A stretch of DNA of 64,000 bases from Pythium myriotylum (Eukaryota > Oomycota > Peronosporomycetes > Pythiales > Pythiaceae): assembly GCA_023091665.1 (NCBI GenBank), contig JALJCQ010000028.1, positions 186,001 through 250,000 on the forward strand, in the 5' to 3' direction. Shown here one piece after another: positions 11,601 to 23,070 of this stretch. Position numbers and translations under genes: made by a program. Below the pieces are notes generated by a model, which was given only the letters and a program-made list of their open reading frames with translations, ran no database searches and was not told the origin of the DNA. The stretch's first letter is position 1, and every line of letters starts with the position of its first letter.

Positions 11601-11766
11601 CGCTCTCGCTCTTGCTCTCGCCCTCGCTCTCGGCGGCGTGTCGGAGCGCCGCGAGAACGTCGCGGAAGCGCTTGGTAAGTGGACGCAGCAGCTCCGTGGC
11701 CTCGTGGACCTCACTTTCGCGGCGCGCGAGCTTCAACGCCTCCGCGATGTCGTCGTCGAGTCCCAT
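5632..11766 (-). pseudogene. K2: TKL-like kinase / ARM-repeat gene with three in-frame TAG codons in a greatly expanded repeat array
   Basis: One frame runs from ATG 11766 to TAA 5632 (2045 codons), interrupted by TAG at 8707-8709, 8203-8205 and 7318-7320. The first 1019 residues are intact: helical N-terminus, kinase domain (DRGGFATIHNAVW, VVVKVV, IVHGDMKLNN, GDFGLSRR, WRAPECF), helical linker and about seven ARM repeats. If translated only to the first stop, a complete kinase with a short array would result. Beyond it lie more than 20 further repeats of the type NSPENSVAIASAGAIVPL, and the usual C-terminal cap (HAKTILKNSGYEGIWG) is still there. Each TAG lies in the same repeat position, ACMQ(TAG)AAYALG. 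The related copy at 6058-6060 still has GAG (Glu), so one nonsense mutation was multiplied by repeat duplication. Confidence 0.85.
5800..9560 (-). repeat. Tandem array of ~30 coding repeats of 126 bp (42-aa ARM units) in K2
   Basis: The unit is 126 bp; for example the motif TTGGCACCGATGTTACCGAG recurs at 126-bp steps between about 6529 and 7160. One unit near 7545 is 129 bp (an added Gly codon). Neighbouring units are almost identical in DNA, which points to recent unequal exchange. The spacing of the marked units (504, 885 and 1260 bp, i.e. 4, 7 and 10 units) shows blocks of units duplicating together. Confidence 0.95.
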
Positions 11767-11788
11767 CGGAGACCAACACCACGGCGAG

Positions 11789-11932
11789 TCAACCACCACC
11801 AGCAGAAAGCAGCCGAAGACGCAGAGCCCACGAGCAAGAGAGACTGGCGGTGGATGCGGAGACCACCGCGTCCTGTTTTGTTATGAGACGGAAGCTCGGA
11901 GGGACCGAGAGCGTCGGGGAGTGAGGGGCCAT
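11789..11932 (-). CDS. Conserved upstream ORF of K2 (47 codons)
   Basis: The ORF starts MAPHSPTLSVPPSFRLITKQ and ends LRLLSAGGG, with TGA 22 nt before the K2 ATG at 11766. K5 and K6 have the same length and the same spacing. It is a candidate regulatory leader peptide; translation is not shown. Confidence 0.5.
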   Translation of the reverse strand: MAPHSPTLSVPPSFRLITKQDAVVSASTASLSCSWALRLRLLSAGGG

Positions 11933-12075
11933 GCTCTTCTTCGGTGGGAGGTCTCGTTTGCTGCTGGGAAAGGAGGTGGAAGAGGTCGCGTAGATGAGTA
12001 GAGAGGGAGCGTGTGGAGTTGGTGGAGGAAGAGAGTGATACTGAGGTAAGATGAGAGGGGGATGGGAAGTGAAGT
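11933..12075 (-). promoter_or_regulatory. Kinase-family 5' leader block (K2 copy)
   Basis: On the minus strand this carries CTTCACTTCCCATCCCCCTC, CTCATCTTACCTCAGTATCA and CTCATCTACGCGACCTC as in K5, K6 and K8. The upstream CAGTCGGTGAGTCC motif seen in the other copies is missing here; the sequence diverges at about 12,075. Confidence 0.45.
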
Positions 12076-12425
12076 GGTGCATTGGATTGTGAACCAGAAC
12101 CCATTGGGAGGTTGTGGAGCTTGCCATTGCTGGGAATACAACGTATCGACTTGGAACCGATACAAGTGGAGGGAGGAGAATGAGGAACTTTTGCATTCTC
12201 TGGCCACCCACTCGGGTAAGAATCTAACGATGACAGGATGGTCGCACCTCTTCGTTGCGTTTGCTCCTCATAGACTTGAACACTCAAGAATTGCCTTCTT
12301 GAGTGACTCTCTTGGGTCTATGCAACGCCTTACGATGTTACTTTCAGCTGCCTTGCATTACCTATAGTTTATCAATCTACAATGCTGTTCTTCTACTCTA
12401 ACCTCTCCTAGAGGGTGCACTCCCT

Positions 12426-14114
12426 TCACACCTCCCAGTCGTGGTCGCTGATGATCCACGTCTCACTTGCCACGATCTCGTCGCGATTTCGAACAAACTC
12501 CCACTTCGCGTGGCTTGCGTTGAACACGTGCACACGGCCGTAGCCATACTCCTGCTGAGCGTCCACTCGCCACGGGGTCGGTGCAAGTGCAGGAACAGCC
12601 ACGGAGTCTTCTTGCGGTCCACGCTCTTCAAGTCGTTCACGAGCCACTCGTACATCTCCGACCCGGGCGTGTAGTCGTGCTCGCTGCTGATCATCGTGTG
12701 GTGGACGAGTCCCATCTCTGTGCTCCACCAGAACATGCGGTTGCCGTTCGCTGGCATCAAGAACCGTTTGTCCGCCGGCACACCGCACTCGCCCTGCGAG
12801 TCTTGCGCGTAGTTGCCCTCCGATGGGTGGAACCCGTTCGTCTTGCCGGCTCCTGACGGGTCTTTGCCCTCGCCGCCACTCATGTACACGTACTCGTGGT
12901 TACCGATGCCGACCATGTACAGGATCTCGGCGGCCACGGGCTGGATGAGTGCACCGAACTGGTCCCACAAGTACGTCGAGCCTTTGCCGTACGACAGATC
13001 GCCGACGTGGACAACCGCGACGTAGTTGGCAGGGGCATCTCCATCCTTCGAGTCCATGTCACGACGGATCAGCTCCATGGTCGCGGCCGATCGCTTGGAC
13101 GAGTAGGGACCGGTCGCGTGGACCGTCCAGTCGCCGAGGTCGCCGTACACGAAGAAGCTGGCTGGACCGTCCTGCTTGCCTGGCGTCGGCGGCGTCTTCA
13201 GCTTGAACACTTGACTGCACGGACCGTCGTCCCTGTTCGCGCCGCTGCACACGCGGTAGTAGTACGTCGATGCATCGTTGAGACCCAGGATCACGGCCGA
13301 GTACATGATGCCTGGGTTACGGTAGAGGTGTGCGGCCACGGTCGTCGCCGGAGCCTCGCACATGTCGGACGCGTTGTACGACTCGCCCTTGGCTGCGATC
13401 GCTCGCTTGGTCAGCTTCGTCGCAGACTCGCCGTACTCGACGAACGGGCGAGTGGCCGTCTCGCCGCTCACCCACATGACGCGGATCTCGTTCGCCTTGT
13501 CGGTCTTGGCCGCATGCACGTGGAGAGGCTGGAGGTGGCCGTCGCGGAACCGGACGAAGGACGAAGTCGCTAGCTTGACGTACGCGTCGCTGCCGTTCTG
13601 CGTGAAGTACCGGAACTGTCAGGAGCACCGCATGTTGACGAGCGGTCCGAACTTGATCTTGCCGGCGCTGTTCGGTCGCATTCGCGTACACGTAGTCGAG
13701 AAACTCGCTGTCGGCCATTTGTGTGGCTTCGTCGTCGACACAGTACGCACCGATCCAGTCGAGCGCCGTAGCTGTGTACTTGTTGCTGTACGTCACGCTG
13801 ACGTTCACCGACTCGAGTTGGTCGATGACCGTCTTGGAGACTTGCAGCGCGACCGAGAGCGAGCCCTGCGGGGTCTGGATCGCAGCCGCGCTCACATGGG
13901 TGGTCGCAGTATTCGCAGTGAACGAGCATCCAGCTCGGTGCGGGTCGGACCCACACGGTCCTGCGCCGTCGTGGTAGAGCCAAGCGCCTCCACGGACGAT
14001 CTCGTGGGCGCGGTTGCGGAAAGTGACGTTAGCAGCTCCAGTGACCAGTGGCGAGCCACTGAGCACTGTCGCGGCCAACAGCACGAGCGTCGTCGCGATA
14101 CTTGTTGCAGCCAT
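12426..14114 (-). pseudogene. Purple acid phosphatase subfamily A with frameshift, nonsense codon and internal deletion
   Basis: The start is ATG 14114 with the usual signal peptide. Compared with the intact copy at 50359: one extra T near 13671 (GCTGTTCGG for GCTGTCGG) shifts the frame after VYANAT; a Trp codon in CSWQF is TGA near 13619; and about 330 bp are lost near 12575, joining LHLHRP to the sequence for WRVDAQQ out of frame. The metal-site motifs GDLGDW, HVGDLSYG and GNHEYVYM remain in the middle segment, but the GHxH motif is inside the deletion. A 373-residue frame (13519-12398) covers most of the phosphatase domain. Divergent from the PAP-B gene at 14817. Confidence 0.85.
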
Positions 14115-14816
14115 GAGATGGAGAAGGCGGATAATAGCGGAATGGCGCGATCCGGATCCGTCATCGTCCTCGCGGCGGTTGGTCCGAGAAACGGCTCACC
14201 TGGGAAGGCGGCGGCTCGGAAACTGCTCGTCCGCGAGAGCGAGAGCGCCACGCGCGGCGGAGCGGCATCCGCTGCGGCGGCCGTTGGACTCGCGGCGCGT
14301 TGTCTTCCTGTGCCGCTGATCACTGGGACACGGCCGAGTGGCATCTGCGACGGCGAGTCCCACGATGACTCACTCACCGTCAAGTGAGCTCATAGCTCCA
14401 TGGAGAGGTGAGTTGACTGATGGGACCTGTGAGAGTTGATGTCGAGGCGCCCGACGGATCGGAGCCCCTTTCGGGATGGCTGAAGTGCGTGGTATTGCAG
14501 TGGATGGAGGCATGAAGATCACTTGTATGAGTTGATAGTGGGGTCTTAGAACTGGATTAGGTGAGTCGACATAGAAAAGCCACGCTCCTGTGCGCAAGGA
14601 CGGGGCTCCGTGTGTCCAACAGAGCGGACCTCTGTTGTCGCATACGTGGACACCCTGCTGGCCCTTTGATGATGGGTACAGCTGCCTCGCGTCGGTCGAA
14701 CGAATCATCGCGATCGTATCGGTTTACACGGGGAAACAGACTCATTGAGGTCGTTCAGCTCGCCTGCTCTGCAGAAGATGCCCGCACCAGCGACGCCATA
14801 TCATCTCTCAGAGGTC
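14115..14816. promoter_or_regulatory. Divergent PAP-A/PAP-B intergenic region (copy 2)
   Basis: Close copy of 2916-3588 and of 49662-50358. It includes the shared stretch GGTTTACACGGGGAAACAGA upstream of the subfamily-B start. No gene of its own. Confidence 0.6.
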
Positions 14817-16787
14817 ATGGCTACACCAACTGGCGCCAAAGGTCGTCGATGGAAGCGAGCCTCGACATCGCCCACGATGCTCGTCGCCCTGCTGCTGCTG
14901 CTGCTGCCAGTGGCCAGCGTCTCGCACGCCGCGCGCCACGTCGACAACGCGCGTCGCGGCGGCGCGTGGACGCTCCACGCCGAGCTCGACGCCGCGCCGT
15001 GCGCGTTGTCGCGCTGCAGTTTTGTTGATCGAGAGAAAGAGCCCACGAATCCGCTCTTCACGGCCTTTCGACAGCGAGTCGCGCGATGGGGAGACGCCGA
15101 CGCAGTGCAATTGGATGCAGTGCCGCGAGTGACCATGCGTGTGTCGAGCACGACGATCGACCACATGGACAAGCTCACGGTCTCGTACCAGTTGCACGGA
15201 CGACCAGGGAGCGAGAACGACTGGATCGGCGCGTACTGCATGGACAACGAGACCTATCTATCGGCAGACCACGACTACGACTGCATTGACTGGAGGTGGA
15301 CCGGCGGCAAAAGCGTCGACTCGGTGCCGGTCGGGCCGCTCACGAACATGCGCTGCGTGTGGCAGTTCCGGTTTTTCGCGTCACTGGACTCGTCGACCAC
15401 CTATGCGAAGCTCGCGGAGAGCGAGTGCGTGAGGTTTCAAACGGGACCAACCGAGCCACAGCAAGTCCACCTGGCCATGACACAGGATCCAACGCAGTTT
15501 CGCGTCTCATGGACCAGTGCGGCTTGTCTCGAGCCTTTCGTGTGGTATGGTCGTTCTTCTGAGGACTTGAACAAGAAAGCGCGAGCAAACGCGACGACGT
15601 ATCATGCAAGAGATATGTGTGGTGCGCCAGCCACGGTCGTATCTGCGCAGTTCTCTCGCGAGCCAGGGATGCTGTACGACGCCGTGATGACCGGACTCGA
15701 AGCGAACACAACGTATTTTTATCGCGTCGGCAGTCTCCATGACGGACAGAGTCCAATCTATTCGTTCAAGACTCCTCCAGCGGTCGGTATGCAATCTCGC
15801 CCAACAAGCTTCTTCGTGTTCGGCGATCTAGGTGATTGGAACATTCGAGCTACAGGACCGAAGCCTGATGACCGCACCGAAACAACCATCGAGCTCATGC
15901 GAGAGGACTTTGACGATTCATCTCACGACTATCTGGCCGTATTCCACGTCGGCGATCTAGCTTACGCGATGGGGAGGACGTACTTGTGGGACCAGTTCGC
16001 CGCGCTACTAGATCCTATCGCGACAGCTTTGCCGTACATGGTCGGTATCGGCAACCACGAGTACGATTAGCTCAGTGGTGGTGAGAAGGATCCTTCTGGC
16101 GCGTCAACGACGAATGGTTTCCACCCGGAAGAAGGTAACTTCGGAGGAGATTCACAAGGCGAATGTGGCGTGCCGTACAACAAGCGATATATCATGCCGA
16201 ATAACGGAAATCAGGCGTTTTGGTGGAGCATCGACGTCGCGCTGGCCCACCACGTGATGCTGAGCAGTGAACACGACTTTCGACTCGGTCCACCCATGTA
16301 CGAATGGCTTGTGAACGATCTCCGTGGTGTTGATCGCCAAAAGACGCCGTGGCTGATCTTGCACACCCATCGTCCAATGTACTGTTCGGTGATGTATCCG
16401 GCAGACTACAAGCTGTCGCTTCTGATACGGTCGCACCTCGAGCCGCTACTGGCTCAGTTCCGTGTCGACCTCGTCTTCTCTGGCCACTACCATTCCTACG
16501 AGCGAACATGTGCCGTTTACAAAGGACAGTGTGTGTCGAATCCGAAGCATGAGCTAGAGCCAGTGGAGGCTCCAATCCACATTATGGTCGGAGCGGCAGG
16601 CGCGAACAAGGATAATGCTGCGTACTACGATGTTCCGTGGCGAGTCGCCGCGCTCATGGACTATGGGTATGGACGCCTCCACATCCACAATGCGAGTTAT
16701 GCGCGATTTGAGTTTAAGCGCAATCGCGGGAGAGAGGTGTTTGACTCGACGTGGATAGTGAGCCACCACAACTGGGCGCTGGCGTGA
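14817..16787 (+). pseudogene. Purple acid phosphatase subfamily B, full length but with one in-frame TAG
   Basis: From ATG 14817 to TGA 16787 there are 657 codons in one frame, broken only by TAG at 16068-16070 (codon 418), directly after GNHEYD. Order: basic N-terminus plus leucine-rich hydrophobic segment (signal/anchor), N-terminal beta-sandwich domain, then the metallophosphatase domain with all five PAP motifs: VFGDLGDW, HVGDLAYAMG, GNHEYD, LILHTHRPMY and SGHYHSYERT. Family members hydrolyse phosphate monoesters at a binuclear metal centre and are usually secreted. In subfamily A the same position reads GNHEYVYMSGG, so a coding codon became a stop. Unless it is read through, the product lacks half of the active site. 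This is the only copy of subfamily B with the whole domain. Confidence 0.85.
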
Positions 16788-18470
16788 GAGTATTATCGAA
16801 ACGATGTCAAGGCTGTGCAAAGAAAATGTGGAGGTGCTCAAGTCGGATGAAACACGCAGGGACTCCACAGATTTTGCACCAGTGGTCATTTAATATCCAT
16901 GTTGCGCAGTCGACACCTCCAACGCTTTGGTCAGAATATTGGGCACAGAGGGCCTGCGCGACTGGGCATTCTGGGCATTCCCAGACAATACAGTCCATTC
17001 CAATAGCAGGCTTCGGTGACGGCGTTGAGTCCCATCGCAAACCTTCGGTGATTTCACTTACTCGTATTTGAAGAATGGAAAAAGTTTCGGTTCTCGCCCT
17101 CCTCATCAAATCAACGAGAGACTGAGCATCCCCAACGTGCGAACAGCCAACAGCTATTCTTAGGTTGTTGGAAGACACTTGGACATCGTGTTGTCCTACT
17201 CAAGAGGGAAGAGCCATGGGTGTGGTGGACATGTCTGCTGTCACTGTGTACGGTGGACAGCGCAACAACCCGGCAGCGGCAGTTCCGCTTGATTGAGCCG
17301 AATCTGAGCGTCTGGCAAGAGTCGGGCAGCAAAAGTGGTTTTCAATCTTGCCTGATGATTTCGTGATGCTGAGCAGTGAACACGACTTTCGACTCGGTTC
17401 ACCCATGTACGAATGGCTTGTGAACGATCTCCGTGGTGTTGATCGCCAAAAGACGCCGTGGCTGATCTTGCACACCCATCGTCCAATGTACTGTTCGGTG
17501 ATGTATCCGGCAGACTACAAGCTGTCGCTTCTGATACGGTCGCACCTCGAGCCGCTACTGGCTCAGTTCCGTGTCGACCTCGTCTTCTCTGGCCACTACC
17601 ATTCCTACGAGCGAACATGTGCCGTTTACAAAGGACAGTGTGTGTCGAATCCGAAGCATGAGCTAGAGCCAGTGGAGGCTCCAATCCACATTATGGTCGG
17701 AGCGGCAGGCGCGAACAAGGATAATGCTGCGTACTACGATGTTCCGTGGCGAGTCGCCGCGCTCATGGACTATGGGTATGGACGCCTCCACATCCACAAT
17801 GCGAGTTATGCGCGATTTGAGTTTAAGCGCAATCGCGGGAGAGAGGTGTTTGACTCGACGTGGATAGTGAGCCACCACAACTGGGCGCTGGCGTGAGAGT
17901 ATTATCGAAACGATGTCAAGGCTGTGCAAAGAAAATGTGGAGGTGCTCAAGTCGGATGAAACACGCAGGGACTCCACAGATTTTGCACCAGTGGTCATTT
18001 AATATCCATGTTGCGCAGTCGACACCTCCAACGCTTTGGTCAGAATATTGGGCACAGAGGGCCTGCGCGACTGGGCATTCTGGGCATTCCCAGACAATAC
18101 AGTCCATTCCAATAGCAGGCTTCGGTGACGGCGTTGAGTCCCATCGCAAACCTTCGGTGATTTCACTTACTCGTATTTGAAGAATGGAAAAAGTTTCGGT
18201 TCTCGCCCTCCTCATCAAATCAACGAGAGACTGAGCATCCCCAACGTGCGAACAGCCAACAGCTATTCTTAGGTTGTTGGAAGACACTTGGACATCGTGT
18301 TGTCCTACTCAAGAGGGAAGAGCCATGGGTGTGGTGGACATGTCTGCTGTCACTGTGTACGGTGGACAGCGCAACAACCCGGCAGCGGCAGTTCCGCTTG
18401 ATTGAGCCGAATCTGAGCGTCTGGCAAGAGTCGGGCAGCAAAAGTGGTTTTCAATCTTGCCTGATGATTT
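16253..18470 (+). repeat. Tandem duplication of a 1,109-bp unit (16253-17361 and 17362-18470)
   Basis: The two units are adjacent and in the same orientation, offset by exactly 1,109 bp. Reading both, I found one difference: CTCGGTCCACC near 16285 against CTCGGTTCACC near 17394, giving Pro or Ser in the PAP product. The unit holds the last ~178 codons of the PAP-B gene plus ~570 bp of 3' flank. The near identity implies a very recent event or an assembly artefact. Confidence 0.93.
17362..17896 (+). pseudogene. Duplicated 3' end of the PAP-B gene, no start
   Basis: This is the second unit's copy of the C-terminal PAP region, from VMLSSEHDF through THRPMY, SGHYHSYERT and VPWRVAALMDYGYG to the normal TGA. 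It has no promoter, signal peptide or start of its own because the duplication junction lies inside the coding region. Confidence 0.9.
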
Positions 18471-18473
18471 CGA

Positions 18474-18502
<29 letters not shown>
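18474..18502. repeat. Homopolymer run of 29 C
   Basis: Twenty-nine consecutive C bases follow directly on the end of the second 1,109-bp unit (…GATTTCGA then the run). The sequence to the right is not related to the sequence expected after the duplicated unit. The run marks a junction, biological or technical. Confidence 0.97.
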
Positions 18503-18504
<2 letters not shown>

Positions 18505-19074
18505 CTTTGATGTTGAAGTCCGTTGTGTGCTCGTCGGCTGAATCCACTCAGAAGGTGCCGTGCCGTCAGCTTGGTACAGATCAGGTGCCGTCCGTCAAAA
18601 CAGCACACACTCTCTCCTTCAACATGCCTCTCCCAGGAGGCACCGTGGGCGAGTTTTTTTATATTGCTGAAGCTTTGCTACGCAGCTGTCTTGAATGAAA
18701 CCTAACAAATATGCCGCATATAGATCAAACTAAGGAGATGCGCGTGGAAAGAACCGTCTCACAAAACCGACTGATTCTGGTGTCACGTGACCCCAGGCCC
18801 ACTCTTGAGGTTGTGCAGGTGCATGTAAGTAATTAAAAACGACCTACCCCTCTTTGCCTCGTTTCGCAGGTCCTGAGAACTTCGATTCGCTGGAAGGGAA
18901 AGAGGGGTAGGTCTTCCGCAATGGTAGACAAAAAACAAAACCGTAAAATACCTCGTCTCGTTTCCAGAGTTGGAGAAACCTTTCCACGCCGACGTCACCT
19001 CGATCTCAAGTTGACATGCTACGTGTGACGGTCGCCTCGAGGAGCCACTCGCGCATCTGCCGCGCGCCGACGCC
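18503..19074. other. Intergenic region upstream of K3 with a 15-bp perfect inverted repeat
   Basis: No gene is seen. At 18841-18855 GACCTACCCCTCTTT is matched by its exact reverse complement at 18899-18913, 43 nt apart. The leader does not contain the conserved block or uORF of K1/K2/K5/K6/K8, so K3 is probably controlled differently. Confidence 0.6.
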
Positions 19075-22000
19075 ATGGGCCCGGGCGTCGGTCTCGCCGA
19101 CGCGCTGCGGCTCGCGCGCCTCGACAGCCACGTCCACGAGGCCACGGAGCTCCTGCATCCGCTCGGCAAGCGCTTCCGCGCCGTTGAGGAGACGCTCGCG
19201 CAAGTGGCGTCCACCGGAGAGCGACAAGCGCCTGTGGAAGAGCGCTTCAAGTGTGCAGCAACGACGTTCGTGGACTTGGTCGGGCGACAGAAAGCCACGT
19301 CTCTGGCCACGCGCGTGGTCGAGTTTCCCAGCTTAGTGTGCAGTGTGGGAAGACTCCACAAGCAGCTTGACGATGTGCTAACCGCGATGGGCAAGCAAGT
19401 CAAGGCGGAGAAATGGCGCGGCGGCTTTGTGCAAGCGAAGCGAAAGTATGTCGGACTGCTGCGCGAAGCGATGAAACTCGAGGGAGAGAAGATGAGGCGA
19501 AAAGAGTCTCTGGCGCGCGAGGCGATCACGGTGCTCAAGGATGCAAGAGAAAAGCGTCGCTGGAATGTGCTTGCGAACGAGCTTTGGGCGGTCGTAGAGC
19601 CGTTCCTGAGTTCAATAAGCCAATCCGACTTGCCAGAATGGTTTATCCCCGAGAGTGCCATCCACTTCACGTCCCCGGTTGCGCTTGATTGTGGCAGCTA
19701 TGGAGTGGTCCACGTTGCTAAATGGGACGGAAGCGTCGTCGCCGTGAAGTTGGTGAAGAGTCGAGTAAGCATGAAGCGGTTTATCAAAGAGGTGGAGATC
19801 TGGCGCAGTCTTTCACACCCGCATGTGGTCAAGTTTTACGGCGCATGTCACTTACGAGCGTCACCACTAATCGTGTGCGAATTCGCTGAGCACGGCAACA
19901 TGAAGAATTTCTTGCATTACCCCCAAACGCAAGAACTCAAGTAGCGACTGTTGTACGAGGTGGCATTAGGACTGCAGTATCTGCACAAGAACAAGGTCGT
20001 TCATGGCGATCTCAAACTTAACAACATCTTGATTGGGGCGGATGGAAAGGCAAAGTTGGCGGACTTTGGACTAAGTCGACGAAAAATCCTGGCGGAAGCG
20101 TCAGATCTCTCAAGAGGTAGCATTGACGGCGCGGGTGCTATCCGGTGGCGTCCACCTGAGTGTTTCAGTCAAAAACCGGGGTTTGCTTCGGACGTCTATT
20201 CGTTGGGAATGTGCGTCTATGAGGCGGTGTCGGGATTATCTCCGTACAATGATGTACCGAACCGTGACGTGAAGGAATTGATCTGCAATGGCGAGCGGCC
20301 TCAGAGACCGGATGGCGTGGACGACGAGGTTTGGGGATTGATCACGATGATGACGCAATTGGAGAGTGAGAACCGCTGTTCTCTGGCGACTGTGGTGGGA
20401 GTGTTGGGCGAGTTCATGGCTCGTGAGTCGTCTTTTCCTGTTTCAGACACCACGATCCACGTGACACGAACGGCAGATTTATCACTGTCTCTGTCTGCTG
20501 ACGAGGAGATGGATTCGACTCAGAACGTCGCGGACGTCATTGATTCTTTTGCATTGGGGTCAGTCACGGAGGCGATTCACGCTTTACGGCAAACCCAAAA
20601 ACATGTTTATCAGTGCGAAGCTCTGAAGTGGATTCACCGAAATGGCATCCTGACCGACATTTATTCTGAGATTGTTCAACTTCGCGGTGTGGCTGCACTA
20701 AGACAGATCGCAAAGTCACCAGAAGCATCGTATGCAGCCAGACTATACGCATTTGACATTTTGCACAACATCAACGATCGAGTATTGTCTGGTGCGCTGA
20801 AGAATTGGTTAGATGAGTTGTCGACAACATTGCGCATTCCGGACCCTGATGAGATGTCTGCGTTGTACAATCTGATCGCCGGTGAGACTTTCTGCGAAGA
20901 ACTTCTTGAAGCGGTGGAAGTCTTGTCGATACATTATTTTCGTCAGCTCGATGAACCTGACATCAACAAGATCTTGTTCCAACTGGTCCGTCTGTTGGCG
21001 TTGGGCAGCTCTCAACTGAGTGCAGCAGCAGCAAAGGCGGTCGCAGGGCTGGCATGCGGAGTAAATCCAAGAACTGCATCTGTCCTACAACAAGCGGTGG
21101 GGCCGTTGATTACTCTGTTGACTTGCGACGAAGACCGGTGTAGACAGTGCGCGGCACTCGGACTCGCAAACCTCGCAGCCAGTTCAGCCGAAAATGCTCG
21201 TGCAATCGCGAGTGCTGGTGCGGTTAGCTTATTGTTGGATCTCATAAAGTCCGGGTCGAGTGGGTGCAAAGAGCACGCTACTCGTGCACTTGGTAACCTC
21301 GCTCACAAGCATCCAGAAATGAGCAATCTTGGCATCAACGCAGATGCGTTTGCCTTGCTCGTTGACCTCGTAAAGAGCGGATCAAACGGTTGCAAGAGAC
21401 AGGCCTCGCGCGTGCTCGGAAACCTCGCTGCCAGCTCACGTGAGAATCGACTTGCCATCATCAAAGCCGGTGCAGTGGGTCCGCTAGTGGATCTGACGAA
21501 GGGAGGGACTAACGATTGTAAAGCGTTCTCCGCGTTCGCTTTAGGGAATCTTGCTGATGATTCATTTGAGTCAAGGAGTACTTTCGAAGACACTGGGGCT
21601 ATCGGGTCGTTGGTCGACGCACTGGGTAGAGGCTCGAGAAAATGTAAGGAAGAAGCTGCATATGCTCTTGGGTTACTTGCAGCGAAATCCCCGACAAGCA
21701 ATGTTCAACAGGATTGTGTGATCGTTTCGTTGGTGAAGCTTATTGACAAAGGATCCAGTGGCTGCCAGGAACGTGCAACTTCCTCCCTTGCGACTATCAT
21801 TTGCAAATCGTCGAGTATCAGTTCCGAAGTTGACATCACTATTGCGATTGGTCCTTTGGTGAATCTAGTCAGGAAGGGATCCGAGAACTGCAAGTGGCAG
21901 GCGTGCCACGCACTTGCTAAACTATCATACAACTATCCGCAGACGAAGAGCGACATCATGAATGCTGGAGCTGTCGCACCACTAATCGAGCGAGTGAGGG

Positions 22001-22452
22001 TCGGATGTGAATGGGCAGCAGGCGTACTGGAAAACCTTGCTGCAGACTCCCCGAAGAATCAAATTGCTATAGTGAACGCTGGCGCAGTCGGACCCCTCGC
22101 AGACTTACTAAAATCTGGATTGCAGAAAACCACCATAGAATGTGCTCTGAGTGCGCTAAGCCATCTCGCAATCTGCTTTCGGAACGTAGATATGGAGATT
22201 TTCGACACCGGTGGTATCAAAGTGCTTGTTGAACTTCTGCGTTCAGAGAATGGCAAGTACGCGTCTGCTATCATCCTCCGTTCGCTAAGCTCAGCTCCTC
22301 AAATCAGGACACGCATCGTGGGCGCTGGAGGAGTGCTAGCGCTTACAGAACTAAAACGCGAACGACGCATCGGTGCTCTCGCTAAAGAAACCCTGAAGAA
22401 GCTCGGATATGGATCTCTTCGACGCGTTTTTAGATCTTCACCGCCACCTTGA
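19075..22452 (+). pseudogene. K3: divergent TKL-like kinase / ARM-repeat gene with one nonsense codon in the kinase domain
   Basis: From ATG 19075 to TGA 22452 is one frame of 1126 codons with a single TAG at 19942-19944 (codon 290). The N-terminus is helical (HVHEATELLHPLGKRF, VGRLHKQLDDVLTAMG). The kinase lobe has a classic Gly loop (DCGSYGVVHVAKW), VAVKLV, catalytic loop VVHGDLKLNN, LADFGLSRR and RWRPPECF. The stop falls in the hinge region; all paralogues read KWR there (TGG), so TGG became TAG. The remaining 833 residues, including linker, about ten divergent ARM units and cap (ETLKKLGYGSLRRVFR), are uninterrupted, which argues for a recent mutation, readthrough or a sequence error. K3 is closer to K4 than to the others. 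Confidence 0.85.
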
Positions 22453-22940
22453 ACGGCTACGGGCAGTCATTCTTAATGACTATGTGGAGTCTTACCGACG
22501 AGCATGTGTTCACAGGTCAGCTCTTGTTGACGACTCAAGAAGGCGACTCATCTCCGTCGAGACTGTCGATGTGCTTGTTTTACCCGTCGATGAAAACAGT
22601 CTCCTCTCTCTGTGCCGTCAGGCGAGAACACTCACCCACCAGGTCGACGTGTGAGATTGGGCTCACCACATTCAAGAGCACAACCGAAAGGCAGAACTCG
22701 CCCACCACCCTCGCAAAGGAAGACAGCATCAGCACACAGCGACCAGCAGGCCCAGCCACACCGATTTGCACCGGGTTGACCCCTGTGGTCATAGCGATAC
22801 GACCTGATACTTAACCGAAGTCCTTCGAAAAAACACTCGAAATAGACGAAAAAAGTACACTAATCAACACTTCTGTTCTTTGACTCTAACCTCTTCTAGG
22901 GTATTCTTCTACTCTAACCTCTCCTAGGGTGTGCACTCCT
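22453..22940. other. Intergenic between K3 and the split PAP-A gene, nothing recognised
   Basis: I see no coding signal, RNA gene or repeat. The last ~60 bp (TCTACTCTAACCTCTCCTAG) are the 3' flank that follows other PAP-A copies, e.g. at 12,395-12,420. Confidence 0.5.
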
Positions 22941-23065
22941 TCACACCTCCCAGTCGTGGTCGCTGATGATCCACGTCTCACTTGCCACGATCTCGTCGCG
23001 ATTTCGAACAAACTCCCACTTCGCGTGGCTTGCGTTGAACACGTGCACACGGCCGTAGCCATACT

Positions 23066-23070
23066 CCTGC
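23066..23070. repeat. Target-site duplication, left copy (CCTGC)
   Basis: CCTGC stands immediately before the LTR start TGTCACAGAC and is repeated directly after the other LTR at 29226-29230. Uninterrupted paralogues have a single CTCCTGCTGAGC at this place. Confidence 0.93.

Noticed and set aside
7318..19944. TAG read as a sense codon (genetic-code change), since internal stops in K2, K3 and PAP-B are all TAG
   Set aside because: K4, K5, K6 and K7 use TAG as their normal terminator right after the conserved cap, and other PAP lesions are TGA. The K2 stops are copies of one mutation. Occasional readthrough is not excluded.
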